Assembly (NCBI GenBank): GCA_026119855.1
Contig: JAOWBW010000027.1
Location: forward strand, 2,086,623-2,150,622
Length of the DNA stretch: 64,000 bases
Source: Campanula takesimana
Taxonomy: Eukaryota > Streptophyta > Magnoliopsida > Asterales > Campanulaceae
Direction of reading: 5' to 3'
The translations under genes and the position numbers were made by a program. This document shows positions 20,064 to 31,620 of this stretch, one piece after another. The number at the start of each line of letters is the position of its first letter. Positions within the stretch are counted from its first letter, which is position 1. Below the pieces are notes generated by a model. It was not told where the DNA came from. It saw only the letters and a list, made by a program, of their open reading frames with translations, and did no database searches.

Positions 20064-21076
20064 ACTCTAGTGTGAGTTGACTCGATAAGTATAAAAAATT
20101 CCCACCGCTCGCAAGCATTATACGATGAGTAGGATAACCAAGTGCGCGAAAGGGGGCAAAAGGAGCACCACTATTTTTTGCACATTGGAGTCTATGAGGG
20201 TTATAGTGTAAGTGCCCACTCGAACCATGGCGGTGTGTGGTGAAATATAAAGATTTGTTCTAGGAGATAACAAGATATATACTCCATCTGTCCCAGAAAG
20301 ATAGTCATATTTTGACGTTTTATGGTCAACATATATGAACTTTAACCAAGCATTTGAAGCTTCATCTTTTACCCAAATGGGTGTCCCGTTAAAAGCTTCA
20401 TCATTTCCTTAAATGGTAAAAAATGTAGGCCCCACTTGTCATACCCACTCACTTCTTCCTCTCACATACTTAAATTATGGGGCCCACTTGTCATACCCAC
20501 TAACTTTCCCCTCTCACATATTTAAATTGTAGGCCCCACTTGTCATACCCACTAACTTTTTCCCCCTCACAACCCTTCTTACACACATCACTTTTCTTAA
20601 TTTGTGTGCCATCACCAAAATGATGAAGCTTCAAATGGGACAGAGGGAGTACAAAAAACATAATAATGTACTGACTTGGAGCAGATCACAGAAATCCCAT
20701 GAAGGAGAGGAGAGAAAGCACTACATGCATATGATTCGCTAAGGGTATAATTGCATTATCAGAAAAAATCTGCAGAGAGTAAGTTGATTATTAGCTGACC
20801 CATTTATTTGTCACATCAGTATTTTGTTAGATTTTGTAACACCGTCAACAAAATGAAAAATCATGTGAATGGCATATGACTCTTTTAGGGTAAAAAAACT
20901 AACATTTTGTTAATAATTTGCAACAAATAGGAGTCGGATTGCAAAATTTACAAACTTGTGAACCAAATTACAAACACAGGTAAGCGAATTACAATTTGCC
21001 TGTTAAAAGATTAACACTCAATCATTATTCACCTAGAATCTCGCTAACATGGGATGATCTTGAAAACCATGTTAAT
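20064..21076. other. Intergenic interval between MULE 1 and the nested block
   Basis: Contains the MITE at 20282-20649. The rest (20064-20281 and 20650-21076) has no recognisable gene. Around 20939-21000 are repeated AATTTACAAAC/AATTACAAAC words. Confidence 0.5.
20282..20649. mobile_element. Stowaway MITE with internal tandem repeats
   Basis: Starts CTCCATCTGTCCC and ends GGGACAGAGGGAG between TA dinucleotides. The interior carries about three copies of a roughly 55-base unit built on GGCCCCACTTGTCATACCCA (20430-20560). AAGCTTCATCATTT words occur in both orientations near the two ends and again in the middle, suggesting a composite of two MITEs. Confidence 0.75.
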
Positions 21077-21824
21077 TGTTTGGGGTGAAAAATCTCACAG
21101 CACTATATCTACATCCTGGAAATAACGACCTGAAGTTACATCTTCCATCTTGACTCTACATGTTGACATCCTGAAGTTACATCTTACATCTTGACTCTAC
21201 ATGTTGACATCCTGAAGTTACATCTTCCATCTTGACTCAACATGTTGACTTTAGATGTTGACTTTACATCCTGACGTGACATCCTGAGTTGATGACCAGA
21301 CGACCTGACATCTTGAGTGGCAGTTTTATTGTTCCTACTTTATAGGGCTGTTATTAATTCACACATGGGATAAATGGAGCACTCAAAGACTAAGTCAAAA
21401 CGCACATGGGACTTATCAACACACGATCAAAGAAGCCGTGACACAAACAAAGACTCAGTCAAGGAGATTTCAAATTCAATTACGATGGAATGGGATAACA
21501 CTCAACAAACTCCCCGATAATCTTGGATAAATGGGCTAGTTTGTGGCTCCTTCTTCCAATATAAATAGGCGACACATCCATTGTAACACACATTTTACAC
21601 TCACGTCTCATACTCTCTTTCTCTCAGTATTTTCCCTTCATTCATTGTACCTCCACAAAAGCTTAATAAAATTCCATCATTTGAGGTTTTATGCCGGCGA
21701 ACAAGTTGTTCAAGGGCTTTCCTCGTTAAATCCTTTGTTCATACATCTTGAATTCTGAAATCTATATTCCATTTGTACCCTACTTCTTTTTTATTTGTCC
21801 AATTGTTGAAAATTGGCCAAAACA
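21077..21824 (+). repeat. 5' LTR of TR-GAG element
   Basis: 748 bases, TGTTTGGGG...CCAAAACA. It contains tandem units of about 42 bases built on CATCTTGACTCTACATGTTGACATCC (21126-21290), a TATA box at 21560 and an AATAAA at 21665, so U3, R and U5 can be placed. Confidence 0.93.
21560..21567 (+). promoter_or_regulatory. TATA box of TR-GAG LTR
   Basis: TATAAATA after CCAA, repeated at the equivalent place in the 3' LTR (63151-63158). AATAAA about 100 bases downstream (21665-21670) is the likely polyadenylation signal. Confidence 0.7.
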
Positions 21825-21825
21825 A

Positions 21826-21846
21826 TTTGGCGCCGTCCCTGGGAAC
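21826..21846 (+). promoter_or_regulatory. Primer binding site of TR-GAG element
   Basis: TTTGGCGCCGTCCCTGGGAA begins two bases after the LTR. TGGCGCCGT-type sites are used by Tat/Athila gypsy elements; the exact tRNA was not determined. Confidence 0.7.
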
Positions 21847-21877
21847 TTTGGTCTTTTAGATTGTTAAGAGGTTCAAG

Positions 21878-23084
21878 ATGAACAATTCAACAACCTATCA
21901 GATTACATCTGGAATTTCAGTTGCAAGTAGGGGCAGATCAGCAATGGGGTCACCTGAAATCCCTTTGGACATCGCTTCCAACTTGACTGCCATGCTGCGT
22001 GACGTGAGGAATCAGATTCAACTTCAGAATGATACTTCTACTATGCTGATGAATCAAGTCTCCAGGTTGCAGCATGAGGTGACTACTCTGCAAGGTGGAA
22101 CATCGGCGGCACAGGAAACCAGCTTCCCTAGCATCTTTCCAGTCTGTTGCTCCAAATGTGCCATCTGACCCATTCTTTCCATACCAACCTAGAAGGCTTG
22201 CTTTTGGAAGTGATGCTGCAGGATCATCTGGATTTGGTGGATTCACACCAGCTGCCAACCTGACCACCAATAGCACGATCATCCATCCTGAAACTGTTAC
22301 TCCAACTTCAACAACATTTGTTATGCCAACTACGGTGGCAGCAGGGAGTCTTAACCCTCAGTTTGATTTTAATTATCTCAATAATTATCAATTCGCTGCT
22401 GCTAACAATGATGCAGGTAACCTACTTAGCAGAAAAATGCAGGAGCTAAAGGAACTAGTTATGAGTATGCCAAGGTTGACTCTGCCATACAACCAGGCTT
22501 CTCCAACATGTTACAATGAGTCCCGCTTCACTCCAGCCATATCCAACGTGGTCATACCAAAGAAGTTCAGTCCACCCCACATGAAGCAGTATGATGGGAC
22601 AACTAATCCAGCGGAGCATGTTGCATTATATCAGGAGAAGATGGATGTAGTCCATATTCCACCCCAGTACAAGGAAGCTTGCTTTTGCAGGGGTTTTGGT
22701 TCAACTCTTACAGGGGCAGCTTTGAGATGGCTATTCAACTAGCCTTTGGGTTCTATCGGATTATATGCTCAACTTATCAACATGTTTACTAATCAGTTTT
22801 CATGCAACAGGGTGTTTGAGAAGCTGACAAGTGATCTTTACAGGGTAGTCCAGCAACCTGATGAACTTCTTAAGGATTACCTGAGCAGGTTCAACAGGAA
22901 AGCAGTAGACATCCCCAACTTGGACACTGCTACAACAATTGATGCCTTCAGGATGGGACTTAAGAAGGACTCGCCATATTATGATGACTTAGTCATGACA
23001 CCATGCAAGAGGCTGGATGAAATCAAAACCAGAGCATCTAGATTCATCAGGTTGGAAGAAGATAGGCTCATGCAGGATTACTAA
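21878..23084 (+). pseudogene. TR-GAG gag, one frameshift and one TAG
   Basis: The ATG frame at 21878 runs to about 22130, where the reading continues in another frame (22095-23084). In that frame a TAG at 22743-22745 interrupts the conserved retrotransposon gag domain (FSPPHMKQYDGTTNPAEHVALY ... LTGAALRWLF | ... YLSRFNRKAVDI). It ends at TAA (23082-23084). About 400 residues in total, without zinc knuckle or protease. The protein would pack RNA for particles whose polymerase must come from another element. Confidence 0.85.
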
Positions 23085-23879
23085 TCAATAGGTTGGAAAG
23101 GGGGCATACTGGATGTCAATTATAGATGGTACCAGAATTTCTAGAAGTTAGAATGCAGTGCATCTCAAGCTGTACTTCATGTAAGTTATATCTTGTCAAC
23201 TTAATTCAGAAAATCAGGTATGCATTTACATTGATTTATTTCAATTATATTGTTTCAATTTGATTTAACTTCATCAAACGCCTACTGACTTAAGCATCCG
23301 AGGGGTGTTAGCCAAGCTAACACCCAACCCTAACATGTTTCTGCTTTGCAAGGAAACTCAAAGTCTCAATTCAGGTCAAGATGTTTACATGTTGATCCAA
23401 GTTTTCCAGATGATACATGTTGATCCAAGATGTTACATGTTGATCAAAATATTCAAAGATGTTCACATGAGTCAGAATTCAAGGCCAACAGGCAAAATCA
23501 AAGTACAATTCCATCCAAGGTATAAGGGTTTACACCTTTCAAAGGTTTAAAGGTTTTACACATTTATTATGTGTTTAAGGTTTCTACACCTTCGCCCGTG
23601 CGCACGATTTTCATGTTTTAGTTAAGTTGTAGGTGGGCCAATGTGTCATGTACATATTGATTACCTTCTTGCATTTAATTAAAATTATGAACTCAAGTTG
23701 AAATCACTGGTTGTAGCATTTACATGTTACCAAACGTACTCGGGGTATAAAGATAAACATCTTTTCAATGATTCCCAACTTGTAACATCAACATGTTACC
23801 AACTGTTCCTTACATCGCTACTATTCAATTGTTCTAAAATTATTCTAAGTTGTAACATCAACATGTTACCCTTAGAATC
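23085..23879 (+). other. TR-GAG non-coding interior, left part
   Basis: No sustained frame. It carries repeated TACATGTTGATCC and ACATCAACATGTTACC words (23380-23470, 23720-23870) echoing the ACATGTTGA units of the LTR. It ends at the target duplication GAATC of the inserted Sirevirus. Confidence 0.6.
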
Positions 23880-24930
23880 TGTTGGTCCCAAAGAGGCAAC
23901 AAGGGTATGAAAAATGCTAGAGGGGGGGGGGGTGAATAGCGTTTTAAAACTATTTTCAAACCCTTTTGCAAAGCAATGGCTTATGCGCACAGTTCTCAAA
24001 TAAGCTAAGTATAGCGCGCAGTGAGAGTGTGAAATGCACAGCGGAAATTTAAAGCAGCACTGCGCAGGGTATACTGCGCAGGGATAAGACGCACGCGCTA
24101 AGTTTTGGCTAAAAGAGTTGGTTAAAAAGTTTCTAAGGCAATAAGCAGTAACAAAACAGAGAAGCAAATAGCAATCTGATAAGATCAAACAAAGCAGCTA
24201 TTGAGATATAATGTAAGCAGGAAATAAGCAGTAAGAATAGAGAACAAGCTATTTGGAGAGGTTTGATCGATGAAAGATCTACGTCCTTTACCAAGATGGT
24301 TAGTCTTGGATTTTCTAATGAGATTTATATTGATGTGAGGAGCTTTTATAAGATTACAAAGAATCAAAACTCAAATCAAAATCTAATCTATGAAGAGCAA
24401 ATCCTAGACTAAACCGGTGTATCTCAAGAAGTAAGATCTAAATGATCGAAGCTTCAAGAGGTGTGTGTGTGACAAAAATTCTGGGCTCTATAAATCTATG
24501 AGATGAAGAGCACGAAGAATTCTGGTGATATAAGGCTTTAGGATCTGGGCAGGAGTTTGAAGGTATGAAGGTTTGAAGGTTGATCTTGAATCTGGGAATA
24601 TAAGCAGCAATCTTCTTAATAAGCGTGCATCTTCTTAGCGTTTTCCAAGTTAGGTGATCTGAATGCATCGAAAACTGAGCAAGGTAGGATGCTGCGCAGG
24701 AGAGACCTGCACAGTGGTGTCCTGCACAGAAACCACAGTCTTGCTTTGATCTTCATTCCTTATCGCTCCAAGTCCTATATTCTAAGACTATACTGTAAAA
24801 TGGACTAAGCTGAGAATTGAAGTTATAAAACTTCTTACATAGGGTCCTAAAGTCCATAAAATATCAATAGGTGATGATATCAATCAATTCTAACATAAAT
24901 AGGAGGGTTAAGTGATAAGCATACCCAACA
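23880..24930 (-). repeat. 3' LTR of Sirevirus 2
   Basis: 1051 bases, TGTTGGTCCC...ACCCAACA. Contains several TGCGCA palindromes. The right side abuts ATCTCCCCCTAAATG, a purine tract on the coding strand. Confidence 0.93.
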
Positions 24931-25394
24931 ATCTCCCCCTAAATGATTGATGACATACCTACTATAACAAAGGCAATTCATTGTACTTGATAATAACATG
25001 TCTATAGAAATGAAAATGGTAAATCATGTCTCAAGTCAATGCACACACTAGCCAATGCTATAGATTTCTAGTCTATCCAAAAGATTAACTTACAAAGAGG
25101 GAAAGAAAGAAACATCATTCAGCGCATACAAATAATATGAGTTTTAGTTTAAGTATGCGTTTAAACTGAATGTTTAAACTTCATGCTTAGAAAATATGAG
25201 CAATTAATAATATGCGCATGAGGTGAAATAATGCAATCATTGTTCCACAAACAAATGGTTTGAATTGAACAAGGTTTTGGAAACTAATGATGCAATTTTT
25301 CTCATTAAAACTTGAAATGTAAAGAGTTGCAGATTACAAGTTTGAATAAGAAAAACAAAATGCGCACGCGCAAAAACAAAAAATTACATAGAAC
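24931..25394 (-). other. Sirevirus 2 3' untranslated region
   Basis: AT-rich, no frame, between the purine tract and the end of the extra coding region. Confidence 0.6.
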
Positions 25395-28052
25395 CTAGTC
25401 TATTTTGATCCGGTGCAAGACTTTGCGCAGCTCGTTCTGCAGACTGTTGAACTTATTCATAAGTTCAATCTTCAGTTCTTGCAACCTCTCTCTGAACGCC
25501 ACAGCCTCACCGACATATGTAGACATTCCTCTGCGCATATCTCTGTTGTCCTCTCGCAGCTCTTGGAAGTTGGCTCTGTACTGCACTTGATGTCCAGTCA
25601 TCTGGTTGAAATATGACTGCTCCGCAGCTTCAATAGTGTTGATGACAGTGGCCTACGTTGCTTCGAGTCTTTGGTCAGTGTGGAGGCGCTGAGTATTCAC
25701 GCTGGCTTGAATATCGAACATAGCTTGATCCATCCTAGCGTTGAACCCATCAGCGAAATCAATCATCGCTTGAGTTATGCACTCCCTGACACTTTCCATA
25801 TTAAGCGCATTGGCATGCGCAGGACCACCTTGTTCTAATTTCTCCAACATCATTGCTTCCAACCCGGCAAACCCTTCATGCAACCCACCGGCCAAGCTCT
25901 TGCGCAGACGCTTAAGCAGTCCTATAAACCCATCATTGATAGCGGTATAGGTGCAAACATTTTCAAGCATCCCAGCTATTGACTTCAGAGAGTCCAGAAC
26001 CATTTGATCTAAAGCATCAGGGACGCGCTACGCAGAGGGGCCGGAGGGACCTGCGGAGGTACTTGCCTTTGATACATTCTCCCCCTTAATGGATGCAATC
26101 TCTAAGCGCTGCACATCAAGTTGCTCTTGGATAGCAGTCTGCGCAGTAATGAGCTGATTCATTTGGTACTGCACAGAAACCTGGTTGACTTGAATAGTAT
26201 TGAGAGCCTGGAGAATTGGGCGCAGATCAGCAGAGGAAGAGAGAGAGGAAGTAGATACTGTAGGAAAGACGGAAGGAATAGCTTGAGCTGATGGAGAGAA
26301 TTTCGGAGGAGAGTGCGTTGGTGAAGGTTGTTTGAGAGAGAGATGAATAGGATCAGCAGCAGGAGACCTATGCGTAGATGAGTTCGTGCTGCTGCTATCT
26401 GTATCAGTTGTGCGCACATCCCCCTCCTTTTCTCCTTCAGGATGATTAACAGCAGTTCGTTGCGCAGCATCATCGGCCCGCGTAGACTTGGTAACTTCAT
26501 CCTCATCCTCATCTTCTAAGTCCAATCCATCATGAAGGACAGAGGTGCCAGGTTGAGTATTTCTAACCGGAATATTGAGGCGTCGGAAGGCACTTGTTGA
26601 TGGTTCAGGAGAAGGTGGATCCGCAGCTTTTGGCTGTCCCTTCGTAGTGCTGCGCACAACTTGTTTCTTGCGCATAGTTCGAAGAGGAACATCCTTAGTA
26701 GGTGCAGCAGCAGGGGCCTTGGCAAGCGTACCGGAGTCAGGAAAAGCTTCATCCATCCAGTCATCACTATCTCCTTTACCCTGAGCAGGAGGTTCTTCAG
26801 CAGCCTTTGGATCTTGCTCCCCCTGCGCGGTATCATCCACATCATCAGCATCAGCAGCAGTCTCATCCATTCGAGACTCGCTGTATTCTTCAACCATAGC
26901 CGCCGCAGGAGGAAGTCTGGTAAATGCAGACTTTTTCTTAGTTTTTACAGGAGAGGGAGCAGGCGCAGGAGGATCTTTGCGCTTCTTTGAGGGCTTGGGA
27001 GCAGGAAGCGGTAAATCAGATCCGATTTTAATGCCAGCAGTTGACCTAACATTTGGAATTTCCTTCACCTTTTCTGGCGCAAGATCTGCAATACCTTTGC
27101 CTTTGCGCTTTGCCTGCGCAGCAGCCGTCTCAGGCTCAGCAGGCGCAGTGGTCTTTGAAGGCTGCGCGACAGTTTTCTTTGCCTTGGGTTGAGGGGCTTT
27201 ATCATCATCATCATCATCATCATCATCACTATCAACCCATTCTTCCTTGTTTGGGCTGGTGTCCTTGTTCCAGATCTTGCGATAATCACCGCGACCAATT
27301 TCATTGTGCAGTGAGTAGAGGTGAGAGATGGAATAGGTCTTGGTGCATGGAACTTTGAGTTCAGGACGCTTCTGCACGAAGGTGCGCAGCTCAGAGACAT
27401 TCATTAGGTACTTAGATAGTAGCCTACAGTGAGTTCTATACTTGGCTACTTTCTTGTCCATGCGCTTGTCATAACTCTCCGACGCATCCCATAGCTCATC
27501 AAATAGAACAGAGGACCAGTCTAGAGCATCACCATTATAAACCGCAGCGTAATAAGCCCACTGCTTGGAAATGAACTTGCCCTTATTTCCATTTTTGCAG
27601 TTTACTGAATCACCAATAATGGTGCACAGGTGATACATCACCTCACCAAATTCCTTGCGATCATGAACGCACCACTTCTTTATAAGAGTGGGTTCCCCAA
27701 CCAGTTTCTGCGCAAGCTTGTTTTGTTTAGCTTCAGAATAGACTTCTGGCGCATCATCAACATTAAACCCGCAAAGCTTCTTAAGTGACGCAGGAATAAT
27801 GCGCACTGAATAATTCTAAACAACCGAGCGGATAACATCAATCTTTGCTCGAGTTTGCTTGTGCGTCATGGTGACTCGCTCTGCATTTTCAAAGAACTCG
27901 TTTACGAGAGAGGGGACATAGAAGTCCTGATCCAGTGTAAAGAGAGGTAAGATGCCAGAGGAATCCATAAGATGAACAATCCTGCGTCCGACAGCGTCTT
28001 TGTGTAGCACAGCAAGATCTAATTCCCAGCCTTGTAGGAAATAGAAAGAATT
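25395..28052 (-). pseudogene. Sirevirus 2 extra (env-like position) protein, main exon, three in-frame TAG
   Basis: One frame of 886 codons on the same strand as gag-pol and 3' of it, interrupted by TAG at 27816-27818, 26028-26030 and 25653-25655 and ending at TAG 25395-25397. Regions in order: a globular N-terminal part of about 270 residues (GWELDL...GRRIVHLMD, KKLCGFNVDD, WAYYAAVYNG) resembling the plant-transposon-protein domain often found in such extra ORFs; a run of ten Asp; a long Lys/Pro/Ala-rich disordered part with acidic clusters; and coiled-coil segments near the C-terminus. No transmembrane or signal segment is evident, so an envelope role is unsupported. The frame has no ATG before the first TAG, and its start looks like a 3' splice site (TTTTGCGCAG|AATTC). 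Function unknown. Confidence 0.7.
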
Positions 28053-28656
28053 CTGCGCAAAACAAGAATTATTTTAGACAAGAATCACGCATGGAGCGAA
28101 GCGCATGCGCAGATACACGTATGCGCAGCATCTCCATACAAGATAAAGAAAGAGATGCGCAATAACATGTAAATATGCGCAAAAGCGAGAATGCATGCGC
28201 AAAAACATAAACACTTAAAAAAATCGATCCAAAACATAATAGAAAAGACAAGAACTTGAAGAACACGGAAGGACTGTTCATGAGCACGAAGAACACCATG
28301 AACACTAAAAATTAAAGTTTGACCAAAATGAACAAAAAACATGTCGAAATGACCGCATTTTAAGGACGAAAAATAATCTTAACAAAGAAATTTCCAAAAA
28401 AAAAAACGATATCGAACCCAGAAACTGAGAAAAACTGTTCGTCTGCTCAAGGAGTTTTCGGACCAAAAATTTTGCAGAAATCATGTGAAAACAGTATTGA
28501 TCATGAAATAAAGTAGATAAAATAGTAGATCAGAGAGAGACGAACCCAAAACACCAAACGATTTTAAAAATGATTAACAGAACAGAGAGAAATCAAGAAA
28601 GGAAGCATTTAGAACTCGAACCTCAACAATGGCGGAAATAATAAAAGAATCAAAGT
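28053..28656 (-). other. Probable intron between short ATG exon and main extra ORF
   Basis: About 0.6 kb without a continuing frame. It begins after candidate donors inside the upstream exon (for example AAG|GTGGTT or GAG|GTCCAT, both phase 0) and ends at TTTTGCGCAG. Splicing is inferred. Confidence 0.45.
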
Positions 28657-28764
28657 TTAGAGATATAGCATATCGTCGACGGTCTTAGTTTCTGGAAGGG
28701 GAATCTCTTCAACTGGTTTATGGACCTCAACAACCACCTTAGCTTTTGATTTACGGGGAGCCAT
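28657..28764 (-). CDS. Short ATG exon of Sirevirus 2 extra gene
   Basis: 35 codons from ATG (28764) to TAA (28657-28659). It starts Met-Ala-Pro-Arg-Lys-Ser-Lys and is rich in Val, Glu, Pro and Lys. It lies after a TATA box, pyrimidine-rich leader and telo-box. Without splicing it is a stand-alone peptide; with splicing it would supply the start codon missing from the 886-codon frame. Some 3' part may be intron. Confidence 0.5.
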   Translation of the reverse strand: MAPRKSKAKVVVEVHKPVEEIPLPETKTVDDMLYL

Positions 28765-28776
28765 AATAAATAGAAC

Positions 28777-28991
28777 TAGGGTTTTGTGAAAGGAGGATGA
28801 AAGAGAAGAGATTTGCAGATTTTGAAAGGAAAGTCAAAGAGAAAGAAAAGAGAAATATTAGAGAATGGTGAGAGATTTTGCAGAGAAGGAGAGAGATGAA
28901 AGTTTTAGTGAAAGAGAAGAGTGAGCAGGAGAGAGAGAAATAGGAGGGTCAAAGGGTTTTATACCAAAAAGGGAAAAGGCGCATGACGTCA
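28777..28991 (-). promoter_or_regulatory. Gene-like promoter inside Sirevirus 2
   Basis: In minus sense: palindromic bZIP site TGACGTCA (28984-28991), TATAAAA (28957-28963), then about 170 bases of CT-rich leader (CTCTCTCC, TTCTCTTTC runs) and a telo-box AAACCCTA (28777-28784) shortly before the ATG. This layout is typical of a plant housekeeping-type promoter. Further upstream a CACGTC core lies near 29053-29060. Confidence 0.65.
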
Positions 28992-29487
28992 GCAGCCGGT
29001 TTGGTGAAAGATGGCAATTTGGTGAAAAACAGCAGAGGCGCACGATAACGAAGCGACGTGGCAGAATAGGGAACGCGCGTGCGCAGATCTGACGCGCGCG
29101 CGTGTCAGCAGGTTTAGGCAGGTCACAGTCATATCAACTCCCTCATAAATGTTGCTCAGGAATCCTAACAGGCGCTATCATCAATGACAGGTTGTATTAA
29201 TGATAATGGGACATGCGCAGGGGCAAAAGCATAATTTCCCAAGAAAATTCAAAAATTAAGGCGAGGGAAAATTTTAATTGCACAAGTACCCTTGTGAACT
29301 AAGTGTTGACTTTTCAGTCAGGGACCTATGTGTAATTTCTAATAAATAGAAGACTTACCTGCGATCCTCGAAGTGTGCGCATGTTAAAATCATGCGCAGA
29401 GCTTAAATAGCGCAATAGATTCTTTAAAAACTTGACATTAGTTTCATGCGCAAATGAATTACTGCGCAGGGGTTGCGCAGAAGCATG
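28992..29487 (-). other. Sirevirus 2 spacer upstream of the internal promoter
   Basis: Non-coding, with many CpG-containing words (GCGCGTGCGCAG, GACGCGCGCGCG). It separates the end of pol from the extra gene. Its left-over end AATCTTGACC is the target site of MULE 2. Confidence 0.6.
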
Positions 29488-30089
29488 AATCTTGACCGAG
29501 TAAACTACAAAATTGACCCACGTACTATTGCCCCAACATCATTTTGACATGCGTACTATGAACTCAGTAATAGTACTACGCGTACTTTACTTTTATTAAT
29601 TAAAAGCCTAAGATTTCTAACATCAGTTAAAAAGATAATGTTGCTGTTAATAACTAAACAAAAAGTTAGATTCACATTTTTTAAATTGACCCTAAATTTT
29701 AATATAACCCCCCCTTATCATCTTCTTCCTCTCTTTATTCTCCAAAGCCCCTCACCTTCACCTTCACCCTCACCGGCCAAGTGCCACCCCACCCCCACCC
29801 ATCCACCACCAGTCACCACCGCCGACCACCCCAACTCACAGTCTTCAATCACCACCCACCAACATGAGTCCGCCACCCACCACACCCGTTAAGGGTTTAC
29901 CGGAATCAAAGAACGGATTCCACAACAACCAAAAACAGAATTAAAAGAACAATTGATGAAATTTTCAAAACAACAATTTTTGGGTTTCTGTAATTTCCGC
30001 ATAAAAAATCAAACAACAAATTTCTTGAAATTGAAACAGACCCAGAAAGTAAAGGAATTGGGGCTTCTAAAATTTTGGAGGGGAGGGGT

Positions 30090-31551
30090 TGTTGGGTTTC
30101 GTGGTCACATGCGCAGCGGAATTAAGCATTTAAAATTTAATGAAACCCAAAGCCCATAGATCCATTCATATGATTAAGTCAAATACAACAATATGAATAT
30201 TAGAATACTAACCCTTGATGCCTTTGATTTTGCAACCTTAAATTCGATGGAAGCTTGTAATCTTGATCACGAACAAAGCAAGAATCACGAACTTTGAAGA
30301 TGATAAGTTTCACCCTCTAGCGGTATCCACACCACGAACGAATATCAAGAACACTTGATCTTGGTTGCTAGACCAAATTATGAAACATGTTTTCACAACT
30401 AATATGAACTATATAGAATTTTCTTTGTGTATAATTTTGTTCTTCAATCTAGGATTTCTTAGAACAAAATAAAACCCTCTCAAACTCTTTGGAGGCTTGC
30501 ACAAAAGCTTAGGTTCTGTTCTTGGCTGAATTTTGATGTTTATATAAAAGTTAGACCTATTCCAAATAGGAAACTTGTGTCTAAACCCGTCCAAAATTCC
30601 TTTCCGAATCAAATTAGGAATCTGTCCCCGACAGTACTGTGCGGCCGCCCAAACTGAGGTGTGCGGCCGCCCAATTTCTTGTGCGGTCGCCCAGCCCATT
30701 TGGGCGGTCGCCCAAAGGCCCAGAAAAATCCAATTTTTCCAAATTTCCAATATAGTCCTTATTTAGGATTCGTTCTATTGTGTGTGACCCTCTAGGATTA
30801 TACTAAGTTGGCAATGGGTTCAAACATGAAACCATACGATATGATTAGGTTCTAGCAAACCGTCATACCTACCCAAATAGTATAACTAGATACAAGTTCG
30901 CATTCCTTTTAGAACATGTCATAATCCCTTTGTCCATGATGTCATTGAACACAAGTCATGGTCAACAAGTCAACTTGTATTGTTCAATACTTTCTCGATT
31001 CCGAATATGTTGATAATCCAAATGACATTGATCCAATCAATCCATTTGAGTTTGGCCAAACATTTCACCAACATCATTCCTTCGAGGGGCCCAAGCTTGA
31101 CATCTCTCCGAAGAGGGACAAATCCATTTAGCTTATTATTCTTCCCTACGTGAATCCGATTATGCCAATCATACCCTTTATAACTACCGTGTTAAGGTAG
31201 CGTTTGAATATGTCAAACATAATGTTCATCAAGTGGAAGACTATAATAACTTCATGTCTAAGGATTCAAATGATATAACTAATATGAGATTTATATATGA
31301 CATCGACCATGATATAAATCTCATACCGCGGGTCATGTCCAGTACCTTGTTCCAAACAAGTACCTATAAATCTAACATGATCATCCCATGATCATTTAGC
31401 CTTTATACTAGTGCTTAACAAGCTCTAGGGACGGAGATTATTATAAGCAAACACGAGCCATAATAATAATCTTATTATCTCTTTATCATTATGAATAAAA
31501 TGATAACTTATACAATGTTTAACAAACGTGCCTAGGGCACCAACACCAACA
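30090..31551 (-). repeat. 3' LTR of copia C with GCGGYCGC cluster
   Basis: TGTTGGG...CCAACA. Contains four GCGG(C/T)CGC motifs at 30641, 30663, 30683 and 30704, spaced 22, 20 and 21 bases. A 113-codon frame on the minus strand (30750-30409) exists in both LTRs but has no coding signature. Confidence 0.93.
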
Positions 31552-31620
31552 ATCTCCCACTTGCCCTAGGCCCAATTCCCTAGGTATCCAATACTCATGG
31601 ACCCAACATGACCATCATGT

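Noticed and set aside
21077..24930. TR-GAG and Sirevirus LTRs as solo LTRs
   Set aside because: Matching partner LTRs were found at 62668-63414 and at 44646-45360 plus 61985-62314, with a shared target duplication in the Sirevirus case.
26159..27400. Several antisense and alternative-frame ORFs over the Sirevirus extra gene
   Set aside because: Shadow frames of a compositionally biased, Lys/Pro/Asp-rich coding region.
25395..28052. Calling the Sirevirus extra protein an envelope protein
   Set aside because: No signal peptide or transmembrane segment is visible. Only its position 3' of pol matches env-like ORFs.
30641..30720. Possible CRISPR-like array (regular short repeats)
   Set aside because: Eight-base motif with about 13-base varying spacers inside a plant LTR. 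No CRISPR context.
30409..30750. 113-codon frame with a Trp/Ala/Gln-rich repeat in both copia C LTRs
   Set aside because: The repeats are just translated GCGGYCGC motifs. No homology pattern and no start context.
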